A stretch of DNA of 64,000 nt from Streptomyces rugosispiralis (GTDB taxonomy: Bacteria > Actinomycetota > Actinomycetes > Streptomycetales > Streptomycetaceae), in assembly GCF_024505145.1 (NCBI RefSeq), contig NZ_JANIAA010000046.1:1-64000 (forward strand). The letters are read 5' to 3'. The notes under the pieces are model-generated. The model was not told the DNA's origin. It did not search any database and saw only the letters and a list, made by a program, of their open reading frames with translations. The number at the start of each line of letters is the position of its first letter. Position 1 is the stretch's first letter. Below, piece after piece: positions 1 to 8,634 of the stretch. A program made the translations under genes and the position numbers.

Positions 1-7
1 TTCTTCC

Positions 8-48
8 AAAAAACCCCGATGGGAAATTCATTCCCCTCGGGGTTTTTT
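8..48. terminator. Bidirectional intrinsic terminator
   Basis: Perfect 12-bp inverted repeat: AAAAAACCCCGA at 8-19 matches TCGGGGTTTTTT at 37-48, with a 17-nt loop. The A tract on one side and the T tract on the other make it a factor-independent terminator in both directions. It separates the first gene from whatever lies upstream of the window. Confidence 0.85.
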
Positions 49-145
49 CATGCCCATGTCCACTACGCCCCGGTGCGAGGCCTGTGCGGGCCTACCGGTA
101 GAGTCATGGGGCATCATCGGCCTGTTTCTCACGGGAGGCTCCCGG

Positions 146-754
146 GTGGAGGTACAGGAGACACGCGTTCAGACGGACCGTGTGCTCACCATCCCGAACA
201 TCCTCAGCGCGGCGCGCCTCGTCGGCGTGCCGCTTTTCCTGTGGCTGATCCTCCGGCCCGAGTTCGGCGGGCCCAACAGCGACGGCTGGGCGCTGCTGGT
301 ACTGGCGCTGAGCGGTATCAGTGACTATCTCGACGGGAAGCTGGCCCGTCGCTGGAACCAGATCAGCAGCCTTGGCCGGCTTCTCGACCCGGCGGCGGAC
401 CGCCTCTACATACTGTCGACTCTTGTCGGTCTCACCTGGCGCGAGATCCTGCCCCTCTGGCTCACCGCGGCCCTTCTCGCGCGAGAGCTGGTCCTGCTGG
501 TGATGGTGGGCATCCTCCGGCGCCATGGCTATCCGCCGCCCCAGGTGAACTTCCTCGGCAAGGCGGCCACCTTCAACCTGATGTATGCTTTCCCGTTGCT
601 CCTTCTGAGTGAGGGAAGTGGCTGGCTTCACACGACCGCCGCTATTTTCGGATGGGCGTTCGCCGGATGGGGTACAACACTCTATTGGTGGGCAGGAGTC
701 CTCTACGTGGTTCAGGTCCGCCGACTCGTCATGGCGGACACCGCGGCCGACTGA
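146..754 (+). CDS. CDP-alcohol phosphatidyltransferase family membrane protein
   Basis: About 202 aa. It should transfer a phosphatidyl group from a CDP-lipid to an alcohol at the membrane. The family signature DG-x2-AR-x8-G-x3-D-x3-D is complete (DGKLAR, then SSLGRLLDPAADR, residues about 65-90), so the metal- and CDP-binding residues are all present. Several hydrophobic segments follow. The acceptor (glycerol phosphate, inositol phosphate or other) cannot be told from sequence. I chose GTG 146 because GGGAGG lies 7-8 nt upstream and the family's TIPNILSAARL motif follows at a normal distance; an open frame from 50 lacks a ribosome site. The nucleotidyltransferase gene follows 115 bp downstream on the same strand. 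Confidence 0.85.
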   Translation: MEVQETRVQTDRVLTIPNILSAARLVGVPLFLWLILRPEFGGPNSDGWALLVLALSGISDYLDGKLARRWNQISSLGRLLDPAADRLYILSTLVGLTWREILPLWLTAALLARELVLLVMVGILRRHGYPPPQVNFLGKAATFNLMYAFPLLLLSEGSGWLHTTAAIFGWAFAGWGTTLYWWAGVLYVVQVRRLVMADTAAD

Positions 755-868
755 GCTCGCCGTAGCGGCGTCCATAGAGGCCGGGGCCCGTAGCGACTTC
801 AGGTGTAAGGGCCATCGGGCGTGCACGGTCGGCATGACCGTCGTCTCTTCAAGGAGGACGCTTCCGAT

Positions 869-3364
869 ATGAAGGCCGTCGTGATGGCAGGGGGCGAGGG
901 TACTCGTCTGCGCCCGATGACCTCGACCATGCCCAAACCGCTGCTGCCCGTGGCCAACCGGCCGATCATGGAACATGTGCTGCGGCTGCTCAAGCGGCAT
1001 GGTCTCAGCGAGACCGTGGTCACAGTCCAGTTCCTCGCCTCCCTCGTCAAGAACTACTTCGGTGACGGCGAGGAGCTCGACATGGAGCTCACGTACGCGA
1101 ATGAGGAGAAGCCACTCGGCACCGCCGGAAGCGTCAAGAACGCGGAGGAAGCACTCAAGGACGACACCTTCCTGGTGATCTCGGGTGATGCCCTGACGGA
1201 TTTCGACCTTACGGATCTGATCAATTTCCATAAGGAAAAGGGCGCCCTTGTCACCGTCTGCTTGACCCGCGTTCCCAATCCCCTCGAGTTCGGTATCACC
1301 ATCGTCGACGAGGGCGGAAAGGTCGAGCGTTTCCTGGAGAAGCCCACCTGGGGCCAGGTCTTCTCGGACACGGTCAACACCGGCATCTATGTCATGGAGC
1401 CGGAGGTCTTCGACTATGTCGATCCCGATGTTCCGGTCGACTGGTCCGGAGATGTCTTCCCTCAGCTGATGAAGGAAGGCAAGCCCATCTTCGGCTATGT
1501 CGCCGAGGGCTACTGGGAGGACGTCGGCACCCATGAAAGCTATGTGAAGGCCCAGGCGGACGTCCTCGAGGGCAAGGTCGATGTCGAACTCGACGGATTC
1601 GAGATCTCGCCCGGCGTATGGGTCGCCGAAGGGGCGGATGTGCATCCGGATGCCGTGCTCCGCGGCCCGCTCTACATCGGCGACTACGCCAAGGTGGAGG
1701 CCGGAGCCGAGATCCGTGAGCACACCGTCGTCGGTTCCAACGTCGTGGTGAAGAGCGGTGCCTTCCTCCACAAGGCGGTGGTGCACGACAATGTGTATGT
1801 CGGTCAGCAGAGCAATCTGCGCGGCTGTGTCATCGGCAAGAACACCGACATCATGCGCGCCGCCCGGATCGAGGACGGGGCCGTCATCGGCGATGAGTGC
1901 CTGATCGGCGAGGAATCGATCGTCCAGGGCAACGTCCGGGTCTATCCGTTCAAGACCATCGAGGCGGGCGCGTTCGTCAACACCTCGGTGATCTGGGAGT
2001 CCCGGGGGCAGGCCCATCTGTTCGGCGCCCGCGGCGTCTCCGGCATCCTCAATGTGGAGATCACCCCGGAGCTCGCGGTGCGACTCGCCGGGGCGTACGC
2101 CACGACCCTCAAGAAGGGCTCCACGGTCACCACGGCGCGTGACCACTCCAGGGGCGCGCGAGCGCTCAAGCGGGCGATGATCTCCGCCCTGCAGACCAGC
2201 GCCATCGACGTACGGGACCTGGAGAATGTGCCGCTGCCGGTGGCCCGGCAGCAGACCGCGCGCGGCAGCGCCGGCGGCTTTATGATCCGGACCTCGCCCG
2301 GGGTGCCCGATTCGGTCGACATCATGTTCTTCGACGAGCGGGGTGCCGATCTCTCCGCGGGCGGTCAGCGGAAGCTGGACCGGGTGTACGCCCGCCAGGA
2401 GTACCGCAGGGCGTTCCCGGGCGAGATCGGGGACCTCAGCTTCCCGTCGAGCGTCTTCGACTCGTACACGGGCTCGCTGCTGCGCGCCGTGGACATCAGC
2501 GGCATCGCCGAGTCCGGCCTGAAGGTCGTCGTGGACGCCGCCAACGGCAGCGCCGGGCTGGTGCTCCCCAGCCTGCTGGGCCGGCTCGGGGTGGACGCAC
2601 TGACCATCAACCCGGGCCTGGACGAGTCGCGCCCGACGGAGACCGCCGACGCCCGCCGGTCGGGGCTGGCCCGGCTCGGCGAGATCGTCGCCTCCGCGCG
2701 TGCCGCGTTCGGAGTGCGGTTCGACCCGGTCGGTGAGCGGTTCTCGCTCGTCGACGAGCGCGGCCGGATCGTGGAGGACGACCGGGCGCTGCTGGTGATG
2801 CTGGACCTGGTGGCCGCGGAGCGACGCAGCGGGCGGGTGGCGCTTCCGGTGACCACGACCCGTATCGCCGAGCAGGTGGCGGCGTACCACGGCACACAGG
2901 TGGAGTGGACGACCACCGCGGCGGACGATCTGACCAGGGTCGCCCGGTCGGAGTCGACCATCTTCGGAGGCGATGGGCGCGGCGGGTTCATCATCCCCGA
3001 GTTCAGCAGCGTCTTCGACGGTACGGCCGCCTTCGTCCGGCTGATCGGGCTGGTGGCGCGCACTCAGCTGACGCTGAGTCAGATCGACGCGCGGATTCCG
3101 CGGGCGCATGTCCAGCGGCGCGATCTGGCCACACCCTGGGCGGTCAAGGGCCTGGTCATGCGGCATGTCGTGGAGGCCGCGGGGGACCGTTCCGTGGACA
3201 CCACCGACGGGGTGCGGGTCGTGGAGACCGACGGGCGGTGGGTCATGGTGCTGCCCGACCCGGCCGAGGCGGTCACCCATCTGTGGGCGGAGGGCCCGGA
3301 CGACGCGTCCGCGCAGGCCCTGCTGGACGAGTGGTCGAGCGTCGTGGACAGCGCGGGGCGCTGA
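869..3364 (+). CDS. Mannose-1-phosphate guanylyltransferase-like protein fused to a degenerate phosphomutase domain
   Basis: 831 aa, start ATG 869 with AAGGAGG 11 nt upstream. Residues 1-240 are a nucleotidyltransferase (AGGEGTRLRPMT near the N-terminus, FLEKPTW later); 250-375 form hexapeptide left-handed beta-helix repeats; 380-831 follow the phosphomannomutase fold. Such fusions are usually annotated GDP-mannose pyrophosphorylase in Streptomyces. The mutase part looks dead: at the phosphoserine loop (TASHNP-type) the sequence reads IRTSPGVPDSVD near residue 471, and the DxDxD metal loop is FDPVGERF near residue 616. The first domain probably makes GDP-mannose or another NDP-sugar; the second may be regulatory. 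Sugar specificity is inferred. Confidence 0.85.
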   Translation: MKAVVMAGGEGTRLRPMTSTMPKPLLPVANRPIMEHVLRLLKRHGLSETVVTVQFLASLVKNYFGDGEELDMELTYANEEKPLGTAGSVKNAEEALKDDTFLVISGDALTDFDLTDLINFHKEKGALVTVCLTRVPNPLEFGITIVDEGGKVERFLEKPTWGQVFSDTVNTGIYVMEPEVFDYVDPDVPVDWSGDVFPQLMKEGKPIFGYVAEGYWEDVGTHESYVKAQADVLEGKVDVELDGFEISPGVWVAEGADVHPDAVLRGPLYIGDYAKVEAGAEIREHTVVGSNVVVKSGAFLHKAVVHDNVYVGQQSNLRGCVIGKNTDIMRAARIEDGAVIGDECLIGEESIVQGNVRVYPFKTIEAGAFVNTSVIWESRGQAHLFGARGVSGILNVEITPELAVRLAGAYATTLKKGSTVTTARDHSRGARALKRAMISALQTSAIDVRDLENVPLPVARQQTARGSAGGFMIRTSPGVPDSVDIMFFDERGADLSAGGQRKLDRVYARQEYRRAFPGEIGDLSFPSSVFDSYTGSLLRAVDISGIAESGLKVVVDAANGSAGLVLPSLLGRLGVDALTINPGLDESRPTETADARRSGLARLGEIVASARAAFGVRFDPVGERFSLVDERGRIVEDDRALLVMLDLVAAERRSGRVALPVTTTRIAEQVAAYHGTQVEWTTTAADDLTRVARSESTIFGGDGRGGFIIPEFSSVFDGTAAFVRLIGLVARTQLTLSQIDARIPRAHVQRRDLATPWAVKGLVMRHVVEAAGDRSVDTTDGVRVVETDGRWVMVLPDPAEAVTHLWAEGPDDASAQALLDEWSSVVDSAGR

Positions 3365-3471
3365 TCCCGGGGCCGCCCGAGCACGTCTGAGCGCGTGGGG
3401 CCGCCGTCCCGAGGCCCCGGATCCGGCACGCCGGAGGGGCCATTCGGTGGCGGCGGCCCCCACGTGCGACG

Positions 3472-4407
3472 ATGTGCGGCATGTCGCAGCAGCCCCCCGT
3501 TCGGAGCACAGCATCGCCGCGCCCGCGCCCGCGCCTCGACGCGTCCATGTCGCTGCTGACCAATGTCATGGACCACAGCCTCGACGACGGCTACGCCGAG
3601 GCCGCCGCGCGGCGCGGGGAGACCGGTCGCTCGGGCCTGCCGCGCACCGTGCGGGCCAAATTGGGGCTGGCCTTCGGTCTCGTTCTGGTCGCGGTCGTCA
3701 TCACCGTCGGGGCCGCCGAGGCGCGGATATCGGCGCCGACGCTGGCCAAGGAGCGGGGAGAGCTGATCGACCGCATCGAGACGGGGAACTCGAACGCGGA
3801 CAAGCTCGCCAGGAGCGTGGACAAGCTCCGTGGTGAGGTGGGGGAGAAGCAGCGGCAGGCACTGGAGAAGCACGGCGGGGCCAAGGCCGACCTGGTGGCG
3901 CTGCTCTCGGGGGCCAACGAGGTGACGGGCCCCGGGGTGAAGCTGGTGGTCGACGACGCCAAGGGCGCGGCGGGCAGCGGTGGGGGACCACGGGAGAGCG
4001 CCGACTTCTCCGACACCGGCCGGGTGCGCGACCACGATATGCAGCGTGTCGTCAACGGCCTGTGGGAGTCGGGCGCGGAGGCCGTCTCGATCAACGGGCA
4101 GCGGCTGACGGCCCTCTCGGCGATCAGGGCGGCGGGAGACGCCATACTGGTCGACAACAAGCCACTGGCGCCGCCGTATACGGTGCTCGCGGTGGGGGAC
4201 GGGCAGCGGCTGAGCACCGCGTTCCAGAACAGTGCGGACGGACAGTACCTGCATGTGCTGCAGCAGAACTATGACATCCGTACGAGCATTTCCGCCCAGG
4301 ACTCGCTCCGGCTTCCGGCCGCGCCGAGCCTGATCGTACGCACCGCGGAACCGATAGCCGGTGGTTCCGGCAAGGGTGACGCCGACACAGGGAAGGGCAC
4401 ATCGTGA
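3472..4407 (+). CDS. DUF881 family membrane-anchored protein
   Basis: 311 aa. A cytoplasmic N-terminus is followed by one membrane segment near residues 65-85, a short coiled coil with alternating Lys and Glu (about 100-135), then the DUF881 globular region ending near 290, presumably outside the membrane. DUF881 proteins are of unknown function and in actinobacteria flank small basic protein. The start is uncertain: ATG 3472, ATG 3481 and ATG 3547 are in frame and none has a strong ribosome site. Its stop overlaps the start of the next gene (GTGA), so the three genes to 6193 form a coupled operon. Confidence 0.85.
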   Translation: MCGMSQQPPVRSTASPRPRPRLDASMSLLTNVMDHSLDDGYAEAAARRGETGRSGLPRTVRAKLGLAFGLVLVAVVITVGAAEARISAPTLAKERGELIDRIETGNSNADKLARSVDKLRGEVGEKQRQALEKHGGAKADLVALLSGANEVTGPGVKLVVDDAKGAAGSGGGPRESADFSDTGRVRDHDMQRVVNGLWESGAEAVSINGQRLTALSAIRAAGDAILVDNKPLAPPYTVLAVGDGQRLSTAFQNSADGQYLHVLQQNYDIRTSISAQDSLRLPAAPSLIVRTAEPIAGGSGKGDADTGKGTS

Positions 4408-4736
4408 TCGCCGTATTGGGGCTCATCGTGGGAGTCGTGGTGGGACTCGTGGTCCGACCCGTGGTGCCGACGGTGGTCGAGCCCTATCTGCCGATCGCCG
4501 TCGTGGCGGCACTCGACGCGGTATTCGGGGGCTTCCGGGCGATGCTGGACGGGATCTTCGACGACAAGGTCTTCGTCGTGTCGTTCCTGTCCAATGTGGT
4601 GGTGGCCGCACTGATCGTCTTCCTCGGTGACAAGCTGGGCGTCGGTGCCCAGCTGTCGACGGGAGTCGTGGTCGTGCTCGGTATCCGGATCTTCTCCAAC
4701 GCGGCCGCGATCCGCCGCCATGTGTTCCGGGCGTGA
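4404..4736 (+). CDS. sbp: Small basic protein (DUF1290)
   Basis: 110 aa, almost entirely hydrophobic with three membrane segments. Length and pattern (IAVLGLIVGVVVGLV at the start, PYLPIAVVAALDAVFGG in the middle, a short basic tail) match the small basic protein family, found next to division genes in Gram-positive bacteria. The function is not established. It starts with GTG inside the stop of the preceding DUF881 gene and its stop overlaps the GTG of the next, so translation of all three is coupled. Confidence 0.9.
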   Translation: MIAVLGLIVGVVVGLVVRPVVPTVVEPYLPIAVVAALDAVFGGFRAMLDGIFDDKVFVVSFLSNVVVAALIVFLGDKLGVGAQLSTGVVVVLGIRIFSNAAAIRRHVFRA

Positions 4737-6193
4737 GGCCGATGACGACCGACGACACCCCGGAGAAGCCCGAGAGCGCACAGTCGGCCGAAAACCGACG
4801 GCAGGCCGACACGCCGCGACGGTCCGCCGACACGCCGCGACAGCAGTCGGCCGACACGCCGCGGCCGGCCGAGAGGGACGCGCAGGCCGAGCAGCCGACG
4901 CAGGCCGGACAAGCGGCTCAGTCCGGACCAGCGACTCAGCCCGGACAAGCGACTCAGCCCGGACAAGCGGCTCAGCCCGGACAAGCGGCGAAGGCCGAAA
5001 CGCCCGAGAAGGCCGCTGAGCCGCCCCGGCGGTCGCCCGAGCCGCAGCGTCGGCCGGACACGCCCGAACAGCCCGCGCGCCCCGGGGGGCCCCGCGAGCG
5101 GGCCGAGCCCGGGCGCGCCGAGCCCAAGCGGCCGCCGGCGGCCGGACCGCCGCGCTCGGGCACCCCGTCGCCCGCCCGGAGGCCCGAGCGCCGTGACGCG
5201 CCCGCGGAGCGGCCGGGCGGGCCCGCCACGCCCCCGCCGGGCGGCTTCAAGGACCTCGCGCTCAGGAGGCCCCTGCCCAAGGCCGTACTGCCCGAGGCCC
5301 TGCCGCCGCAGGCCCAGGGCCGGCCCGTCACGGCGGACACGCCCGGGGCGCGTGCCGAGGGCCCCGGGCCCGCCGACGGGTCCCGGAGCGGTCCCGGGGA
5401 GCGTGTCGGGCCCGCCACCGGCCCTGCGCCCGGTCCCGGGGGCCCTGGGGCCGATCGGGGGCCGGAGGGCGCCCTGACCGGCCGCCAGCGGCTGCTGAAG
5501 GGCGTATGGCCGCCGCGGCTCACCCGGGCGCAGCTGATCGTCGCCCTGCTGCTCTTCGGCCTCGGCCTGGGTCTCGCCATCCAGGTGCGCTCGACCAACG
5601 AGAACAGCGTGCTGCGCGGCGCCCGGCAGGAGGACCTGGTCCGGATCCTCGACGAGCTGGACTCGCGCACCCAGCGGCTCCAGGACGAGAAGCGCCGCCT
5701 CGAGAACCAGCGCACCGAGCTGGAGAACAGCTCGGACCAGGCCGAGGAGGCCCGGAAGCAGACGCTCCAGAAGGAGCAGCAGCTCGGCGTGCTCGCGGGT
5801 ACCGTGGCGGCACAGGGTCCTGGCATCACGATCACCATCGACGACTCCCGGGGCTCCGTGGAGTCGGACATGCTGCTCGACACGGTCCAGGAGCTGCGTG
5901 CGGCGGGCGCCGAGGCGATCCAGATCGACACGGTGCGCGTGGTCGCCGGCACCTACTTCTCGGACAGCGGTGGCGCGATCCGGATCGATGGACGGAAAGT
6001 CACGCGACCGTATGTTGTGAAGGTGATCGGCAAGCCGGAGGATCTGGAGCCGGCCCTGAACATCCCGGGCGGGGTGGTGCAGAGTCTGGAGAAGGAGCAG
6101 GCCACTGTGTCCGTGCGGCGGGAGAAGAAGATCGTTGTGGATGCCTTGCGATCGGCGAAGCGGCCTGACTACGCTCGGTCGTCATCACGGTGA
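4733..6193 (+). CDS. DUF881 family protein with long disordered N-terminus
   Basis: 486 aa. Residues 1-260 are low-complexity Pro/Ala/Gly/Glu/Arg with tandem PGQAAQ-type repeats and are surely disordered. A membrane segment lies near 262-282, followed by a coiled coil (about 295-355, rich in Arg, Glu and Gln) and a DUF881 domain to about 470. GTG 4733 overlaps the sbp stop; ATG 4742 is an alternative. The topology (disordered cytoplasmic part, one transmembrane helix, external coiled coil) resembles bitopic division proteins, but no function is shown. It differs from the upstream DUF881 paralogue mainly in the huge N-terminal extension. Confidence 0.85.
   Translation: MRPMTTDDTPEKPESAQSAENRRQADTPRRSADTPRQQSADTPRPAERDAQAEQPTQAGQAAQSGPATQPGQATQPGQAAQPGQAAKAETPEKAAEPPRRSPEPQRRPDTPEQPARPGGPRERAEPGRAEPKRPPAAGPPRSGTPSPARRPERRDAPAERPGGPATPPPGGFKDLALRRPLPKAVLPEALPPQAQGRPVTADTPGARAEGPGPADGSRSGPGERVGPATGPAPGPGGPGADRGPEGALTGRQRLLKGVWPPRLTRAQLIVALLLFGLGLGLAIQVRSTNENSVLRGARQEDLVRILDELDSRTQRLQDEKRRLENQRTELENSSDQAEEARKQTLQKEQQLGVLAGTVAAQGPGITITIDDSRGSVESDMLLDTVQELRAAGAEAIQIDTVRVVAGTYFSDSGGAIRIDGRKVTRPYVVKVIGKPEDLEPALNIPGGVVQSLEKEQATVSVRREKKIVVDALRSAKRPDYARSSSR
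4907..4989 (+). repeat. 18-bp tandem repeat inside the second DUF881 gene
   Basis: Four full and one partial copies of an 18-nt unit (GGACAAGCGGCTCAGCCC and close variants) at 4907-4924, 4925-4942, 4943-4960, 4961-4978 and 4979-4989. The unit is a multiple of three, so copy changes keep frame; each encodes a six-residue PGQAAQ-like block. Such arrays usually vary in length between strains. Confidence 0.85.
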
Positions 6194-6383
6194 GGCGGTT
6201 CGAAATGAGGGTCTCTCGGGGAGACCATGTGGACGCGGGGGGTCAACGCACCGGAAGATCCGCGCGTGATGGAAACTGTCTGGTGGTCACGGACGTTGTG
6301 AGGATGTCCGGACCGTCTGGTGTGTGCATCGAGGGTTTGTCCTGCCCCACGGGCGGGTCTGTTTCAGTCAAGGGGAATCGCCC

Positions 6384-7151
6384 GTGAAGTTGTTCGGGAA
6401 GTTGTTCGGTAAGAGTGCCCGCCAGGACGGCGGCAGCAGCACCGCCCGCCACCGCGCCTCGCGTGCCGCGGAGGAGAGCGGAGGGGGGACCGAGGAGCGC
6501 CCGCTCTTCCGTGACCAGGTCGGCGGGCAGGGCGCGTCTGTTGACCCCTCCGCGGCCGGGCCCATAGGTTTCGAGGGCTCATCGGCCTCTCAGAGTGGTG
6601 GAGGGTTCGGCTTGCCGGTCTGTCAGCGGTGCGGCCACCGGAATGCGGAGGCCAGCCGGTTCTGCTCCAATTGCGGTGCCCCGCTGCGCGGCGGCGCGCC
6701 CTCCGAGCGTGCCTCGGAGACCACCTCCACCATTTCGATCTCGGGTCTCGAGGCGTACGACTCCGAGGTGACCGGGCAGACGCCGCTGCCGTCGCTCAGC
6801 CCGGAGGCGCAGGCCGCCGTCGAGGCGCTGCCCCTGGGGTCGGCGCTGCTGGTGGTCCGTCGCGGACCGAATTCCGGCAGCCGCTTCCTGCTGGACAGTG
6901 ATGTCACCACGGCGGGCCGTCACCCGCAGAGCGACATCTTCCTGGACGATGTGACGGTCTCCCGCCGCCATGTGGAGTTCCGGCGCGGCCAGGACGGCAG
7001 CTTCACCGTCTCGGACGTCGGCAGCCTCAACGGGACGTATGTCAACCGGGAGCAGATCGACGCCCCGGTGGTCCTGACCAGTGGGGACGAGGTGCAGATC
7101 GGTAAGTACCGGCTGGTCTTCTACCCGAGCCAGCGGGGCGTCGGCATCTGA
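6384..7151 (+). CDS. Zinc-ribbon and FHA-domain phosphothreonine-binding protein
   Basis: 255 aa. An N-terminal zinc ribbon (CQRCGHRN then FCSNCGAP, near residues 80-100) precedes an FHA domain at about 155-245 with the expected landmarks: GRHPQSDI, VSRRHVEF, and SLNGTYVNRE. FHA domains bind phosphothreonine, so the protein should read Ser/Thr kinase signalling; the layout resembles GarA/OdhI-like actinobacterial proteins. A TxxT-type kinase site upstream of the FHA domain is not certain. The start is GTG 6384 (KLFGKLFGK follows), with AAGGGGA 8 nt upstream. The gene sits 190 bp after the DUF881 operon and 17 bp before ftsR, probably cotranscribed with the latter. Confidence 0.85.
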   Translation: MKLFGKLFGKSARQDGGSSTARHRASRAAEESGGGTEERPLFRDQVGGQGASVDPSAAGPIGFEGSSASQSGGGFGLPVCQRCGHRNAEASRFCSNCGAPLRGGAPSERASETTSTISISGLEAYDSEVTGQTPLPSLSPEAQAAVEALPLGSALLVVRRGPNSGSRFLLDSDVTTAGRHPQSDIFLDDVTVSRRHVEFRRGQDGSFTVSDVGSLNGTYVNREQIDAPVVLTSGDEVQIGKYRLVFYPSQRGVGI

Positions 7152-7168
7152 CCCGTCAGGGGAGGTCC

Positions 7169-7921
7169 ATGCTTCAGACACCGTCGGGCGGTGCCGATAC
7201 CGGCACCGCCCCCACGGGCAGCCGGTCGATGAGCATCGGCACGGTGCTGAATCTGTTGCGGGACGAGTTCCCCGAGGTCACCATCTCCAAGATCCGCTTC
7301 TTGGAGTCGGAGGGGCTGGTGGAGCCGCGGCGCACGCCGTCCGGCTACCGCAAATTCAGCCAGCAGGATGTGGAGCGGCTCGGCCATATCCTCCGGATGC
7401 AGCGTGACCACTACCTGCCGCTCAAGGTCATCCGGGAGCATCTGGACGCCCTGGAGCGGGGCGAGCCGTTGCAGCTTCCTGCCGTTTCGCAGGGGGCGCG
7501 GCAGCCCGGGCCGCTCGACGGCGGCACCGACGCGGCCCCGGACGGCCCCACGGCCGCCCGGGTCGGCCGTGCCGAGCTGCTGGCAACGGCCGAGGTCAGC
7601 GAGGCGGAGCTGGCCGAATGGGAGTCGTACGGGCTGCTTGCGCCGACCGCGAACGGCGGGTACGACATCGAGGCGGTGACCGTCGCCCGGCTCATCGCCG
7701 AGCTCGGTCGTTTCGGCCTGGAACCACGTCATCTGCGAATCATGAAAGCCTCCGCCGAGCGCGAGGCGGGAATGGTCGAGCAGGTGGTCGCCCCGCTGCG
7801 GCTGCATAGAAATCCGCAGACCAGAGCGCATGCGGAGGCCAGTGTGCGGGAGCTGGCCACGCTCTCCGTACAGCTGCACGCGGCCCTGGTGCGGTCGGCT
7901 CTGAGGGTCCAGGAGCGGTGA
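7169..7921 (+). CDS. ftsR: MerR-family transcriptional regulator, FtsR-like
   Basis: 250 aa. An N-terminal MerR winged helix (MSIGTVLNLLRDEFPEVTI, then LVEPRRTPSGYRKFSQQDVERL, residues about 15-75) is followed by a second winged-helix-like half (AELLATAEVSEAELAEWESYG). This two-part structure and the position next to FHA and DUF151 genes match FtsR, which in Corynebacterium activates ftsZ and is required for normal division. ATG 7169 has GGAGG 4 nt upstream. The name rests on architecture and synteny, not on binding data. Confidence 0.8.
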   Translation: MLQTPSGGADTGTAPTGSRSMSIGTVLNLLRDEFPEVTISKIRFLESEGLVEPRRTPSGYRKFSQQDVERLGHILRMQRDHYLPLKVIREHLDALERGEPLQLPAVSQGARQPGPLDGGTDAAPDGPTAARVGRAELLATAEVSEAELAEWESYGLLAPTANGGYDIEAVTVARLIAELGRFGLEPRHLRIMKASAEREAGMVEQVVAPLRLHRNPQTRAHAEASVRELATLSVQLHAALVRSALRVQER

Positions 7922-7961
7922 CCGACCGGGCCCCGACTATCCAAACCGGCCGGGCACGTCC

Positions 7962-7974
7962 TAGGGTTGCTGTG
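7962..7974 (+). promoter_or_regulatory. Putative promoter driving a leaderless transcript
   Basis: TAGGGT at 7962-7967 is a good Streptomyces -10 box and predicts transcription start at or beside 7974, exactly the GTG of the next gene. No ribosome site exists between 7921 and 7974. The -35 region is not recognisable. Confidence 0.55.
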
Positions 7975-8447
7975 TGAACGAGCTCGACGTCGTGGGTGTC
8001 CGGGTGGAAATGCCCTCCAACCAACCGATCGTGCTCCTGCGTGAAGTGGGAGGCGACCGCTACCTCCCCATCTGGATCGGACCAGGTGAGGCGACCGCGA
8101 TCGCCTTCGCTCAGCAGGGCATGGCTCCGGCGCGCCCGCTGACCCATGACCTTTTCAAAGACGTACTCGAAGCGGTCGGCCAGCAGCTCACGGAGGTCCG
8201 GATCACGGATCTGCGCGAGGGGGTCTTCTACGCGGAGCTGGTCTTCGCCAGCGGCGTGGAGGTCAGTGCCCGGCCGTCCGACGCCATAGCGCTCGCGCTG
8301 CGCACCGGAACGCCGATCTACGGCAGCGACGGCGTGCTGGACGACGCGGGTATCGCGATCCCGGACGAGCAGGAGGACGAGGTGGAGAAGTTCCGCGAGT
8401 TCCTCGACCAGATCTCGCCCGAGGACTTCGGAACCAGCAGTCAGTGA
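7974..8447 (+). CDS. DUF151 / bifunctional nuclease family protein
   Basis: 157 aa, full length for the family. The N-terminus (MNELDVVGVRVEMPSNQPIV) and the block LREVGGDRYLPIWIGPGEA are typical, as is the RPSDAIALALRTGTPIYG segment. Plant members were reported to have nuclease activity; bacterial members have no agreed role. In actinobacteria the gene lies between two MerR regulators as here. It probably starts at GTG 7974 without a leader: a -10 box ends 7 nt upstream and there is no Shine-Dalgarno sequence. The C-terminal acidic tail (DEQEDEVEKFREFLDQI) is usual. Confidence 0.85.
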   Translation: MNELDVVGVRVEMPSNQPIVLLREVGGDRYLPIWIGPGEATAIAFAQQGMAPARPLTHDLFKDVLEAVGQQLTEVRITDLREGVFYAELVFASGVEVSARPSDAIALALRTGTPIYGSDGVLDDAGIAIPDEQEDEVEKFREFLDQISPEDFGTSSQ

Positions 8448-8575
8448 GCCGTATGCCGGTCCTCTGAACCGAATGCCGGTCCTCGCTCGCGCATTCGAGT
8501 AGCCTTTCCCGGACGAGGGACACGGGAAACCACTCTTAGGGTGATTATCACTCGGCGTGCCGAGTGTGGCGATCG

Positions 8576-8604
8576 TTGACGCACCCCGGGTGACTGCCTA
8601 CCTT
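8576..8604 (+). promoter_or_regulatory. HrdB-type promoter of the second MerR gene
   Basis: TTGACG (8576-8581), 17-nt spacer, TACCTT (8599-8604): near-consensus for the principal sigma factor. Transcription would start near 8611, giving a leader of about 24 nt to the GTG at 8635. Confidence 0.7.
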
Positions 8605-8634
8605 CAAGATGGCAGGTCGAGGACGGAGGTCGGC

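Noticed and set aside
104..3514. Very long open frame (over 1100 codons) on the minus strand opposite the nucleotidyltransferase gene
   Set aside because: High-GC DNA gives long antisense frames; the composition (Arg/Gly/Asp-rich, no domains) is that of a shadow, and the plus-strand gene has clear motifs and a ribosome site.
4907..4989. Repeat array first considered as CRISPR-like
   Set aside because: The units are adjacent without spacers and encode a protein repeat in frame; it is a coding tandem repeat.
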